A stretch of DNA of 5,888 nt from DASZMJ01 sp035551935 (GTDB lineage Bacteria; Planctomycetota; Planctomycetia; Isosphaerales; Isosphaeraceae), in contig DASZMJ010000507.1 in NCBI GenBank assembly GCA_035551935.1, positions 1-5,888 of the forward strand, in the 5' to 3' direction. A program made the position numbers and the translations under genes. The notes beneath the pieces are model-generated. The model had not been told where the DNA came from. It ran no database searches and saw nothing but the letters and a program-made list of their open reading frames with translations. Below, piece after piece: positions 5,838 to 5,888 of the stretch (its first letter is position 1; each line of letters begins with the position of its first letter).

Positions 5838-5888
5838 GTCGGGTGGCACGCCCTGCGAGGGCGTGGCCGGGCCGGGGACCACGCCCTC
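5838..5888 (+). repeat. Palindromic intergenic repeat element, right copy, cut by the window end
   Basis: This is the inverted partner of bases 6-56, matching at 48 of 51 positions. It carries the same three alternating core copies: CACGCCCT at 5847-5854, AGGGCGTG at 5858-5865 and CACGCCCT at 5880-5887. The window stops inside the last arm, so about five bases are missing compared with the left copy. Relative to its upstream gene it has the same orientation as the left copy: each starts GTCGGGTGGCACG shortly after a stop codon. The three differences are one loop base and two bases that pair with each other (5857 and 5888). Confidence 0.85.

Noticed and set aside
5442..5882. 146-residue minus-strand frame starting in the right repeat (MVPGPATPSQGVPPD)
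   Set aside because: Its start resembles that of the 12-1454 frame only because both begin inside the same repeat. The rest is the shadow of the LURP-one-like gene.
1..5888. The whole window as a composite transposon flanked by inverted repeats
   Set aside because: There is no transposase or recombinase, no target-site duplication can be seen, and the flanked genes include housekeeping mnmA. The elements look like independent insertions of a dispersed palindrome.

Overview
The window is GC-rich bacterial DNA with six protein-coding genes, no RNA genes and no classical mobile element. The likely source is a planctomycete, possibly of the Isosphaeraceae/Gemmataceae type. That assignment is an inference from the strong GC bias, the exported cytochrome c'-like protein with Pro/Gly-rich linkers, and the general style of the proteins; there is no phylogenetic marker beyond mnmA to confirm it.

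Layout, left to right. A palindromic repeat element (1-56) lies downstream of a minus-strand gene for an exported protein with two cytochrome c'-like haem domains (111-1535). A divergent promoter region (1536-1776) separates it from a plus-strand gene of unknown function (1777-2280). That gene converges, with a 17-base gap, on a minus-strand gene for a GT2-like domain fused to a GtrA membrane domain (2298-3401). Upstream of it on the minus strand is a probable two-gene operon: mnmA (tRNA 2-thiouridylase, 3885-4985), followed after 28 bases by a small antibiotic-biosynthesis-monooxygenase (ABM) fold protein (3548-3856, GTG start). A second divergent region (4986-5218) leads to a plus-strand LURP-one/scramblase-like protein (5219-5818). 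A second copy of the palindromic element (5838-5888) ends the window.

The genes do not form one obvious pathway. mnmA is a housekeeping tRNA-modification gene. The cytochrome is likely periplasmic and involved in electron transfer or gas binding. The GT2-GtrA protein belongs to a family that handles polyprenol-linked sugars, but its glycosyltransferase half lacks the usual acidic catalytic motifs. I see no defence system, CRISPR array or phage module.

The most interesting signals are: (i) two inverted copies of the palindromic element at the window ends, whose three differences are one loop change and one compensated base pair; (ii) the duplicated cytochrome c' domains with a 54-base identical block and a 15-base tandem repeat in the linker; (iii) the apparently degenerate glycosyltransferase domain; and (iv) the unrecognised 167-residue protein, which has locally AT-richer codons.
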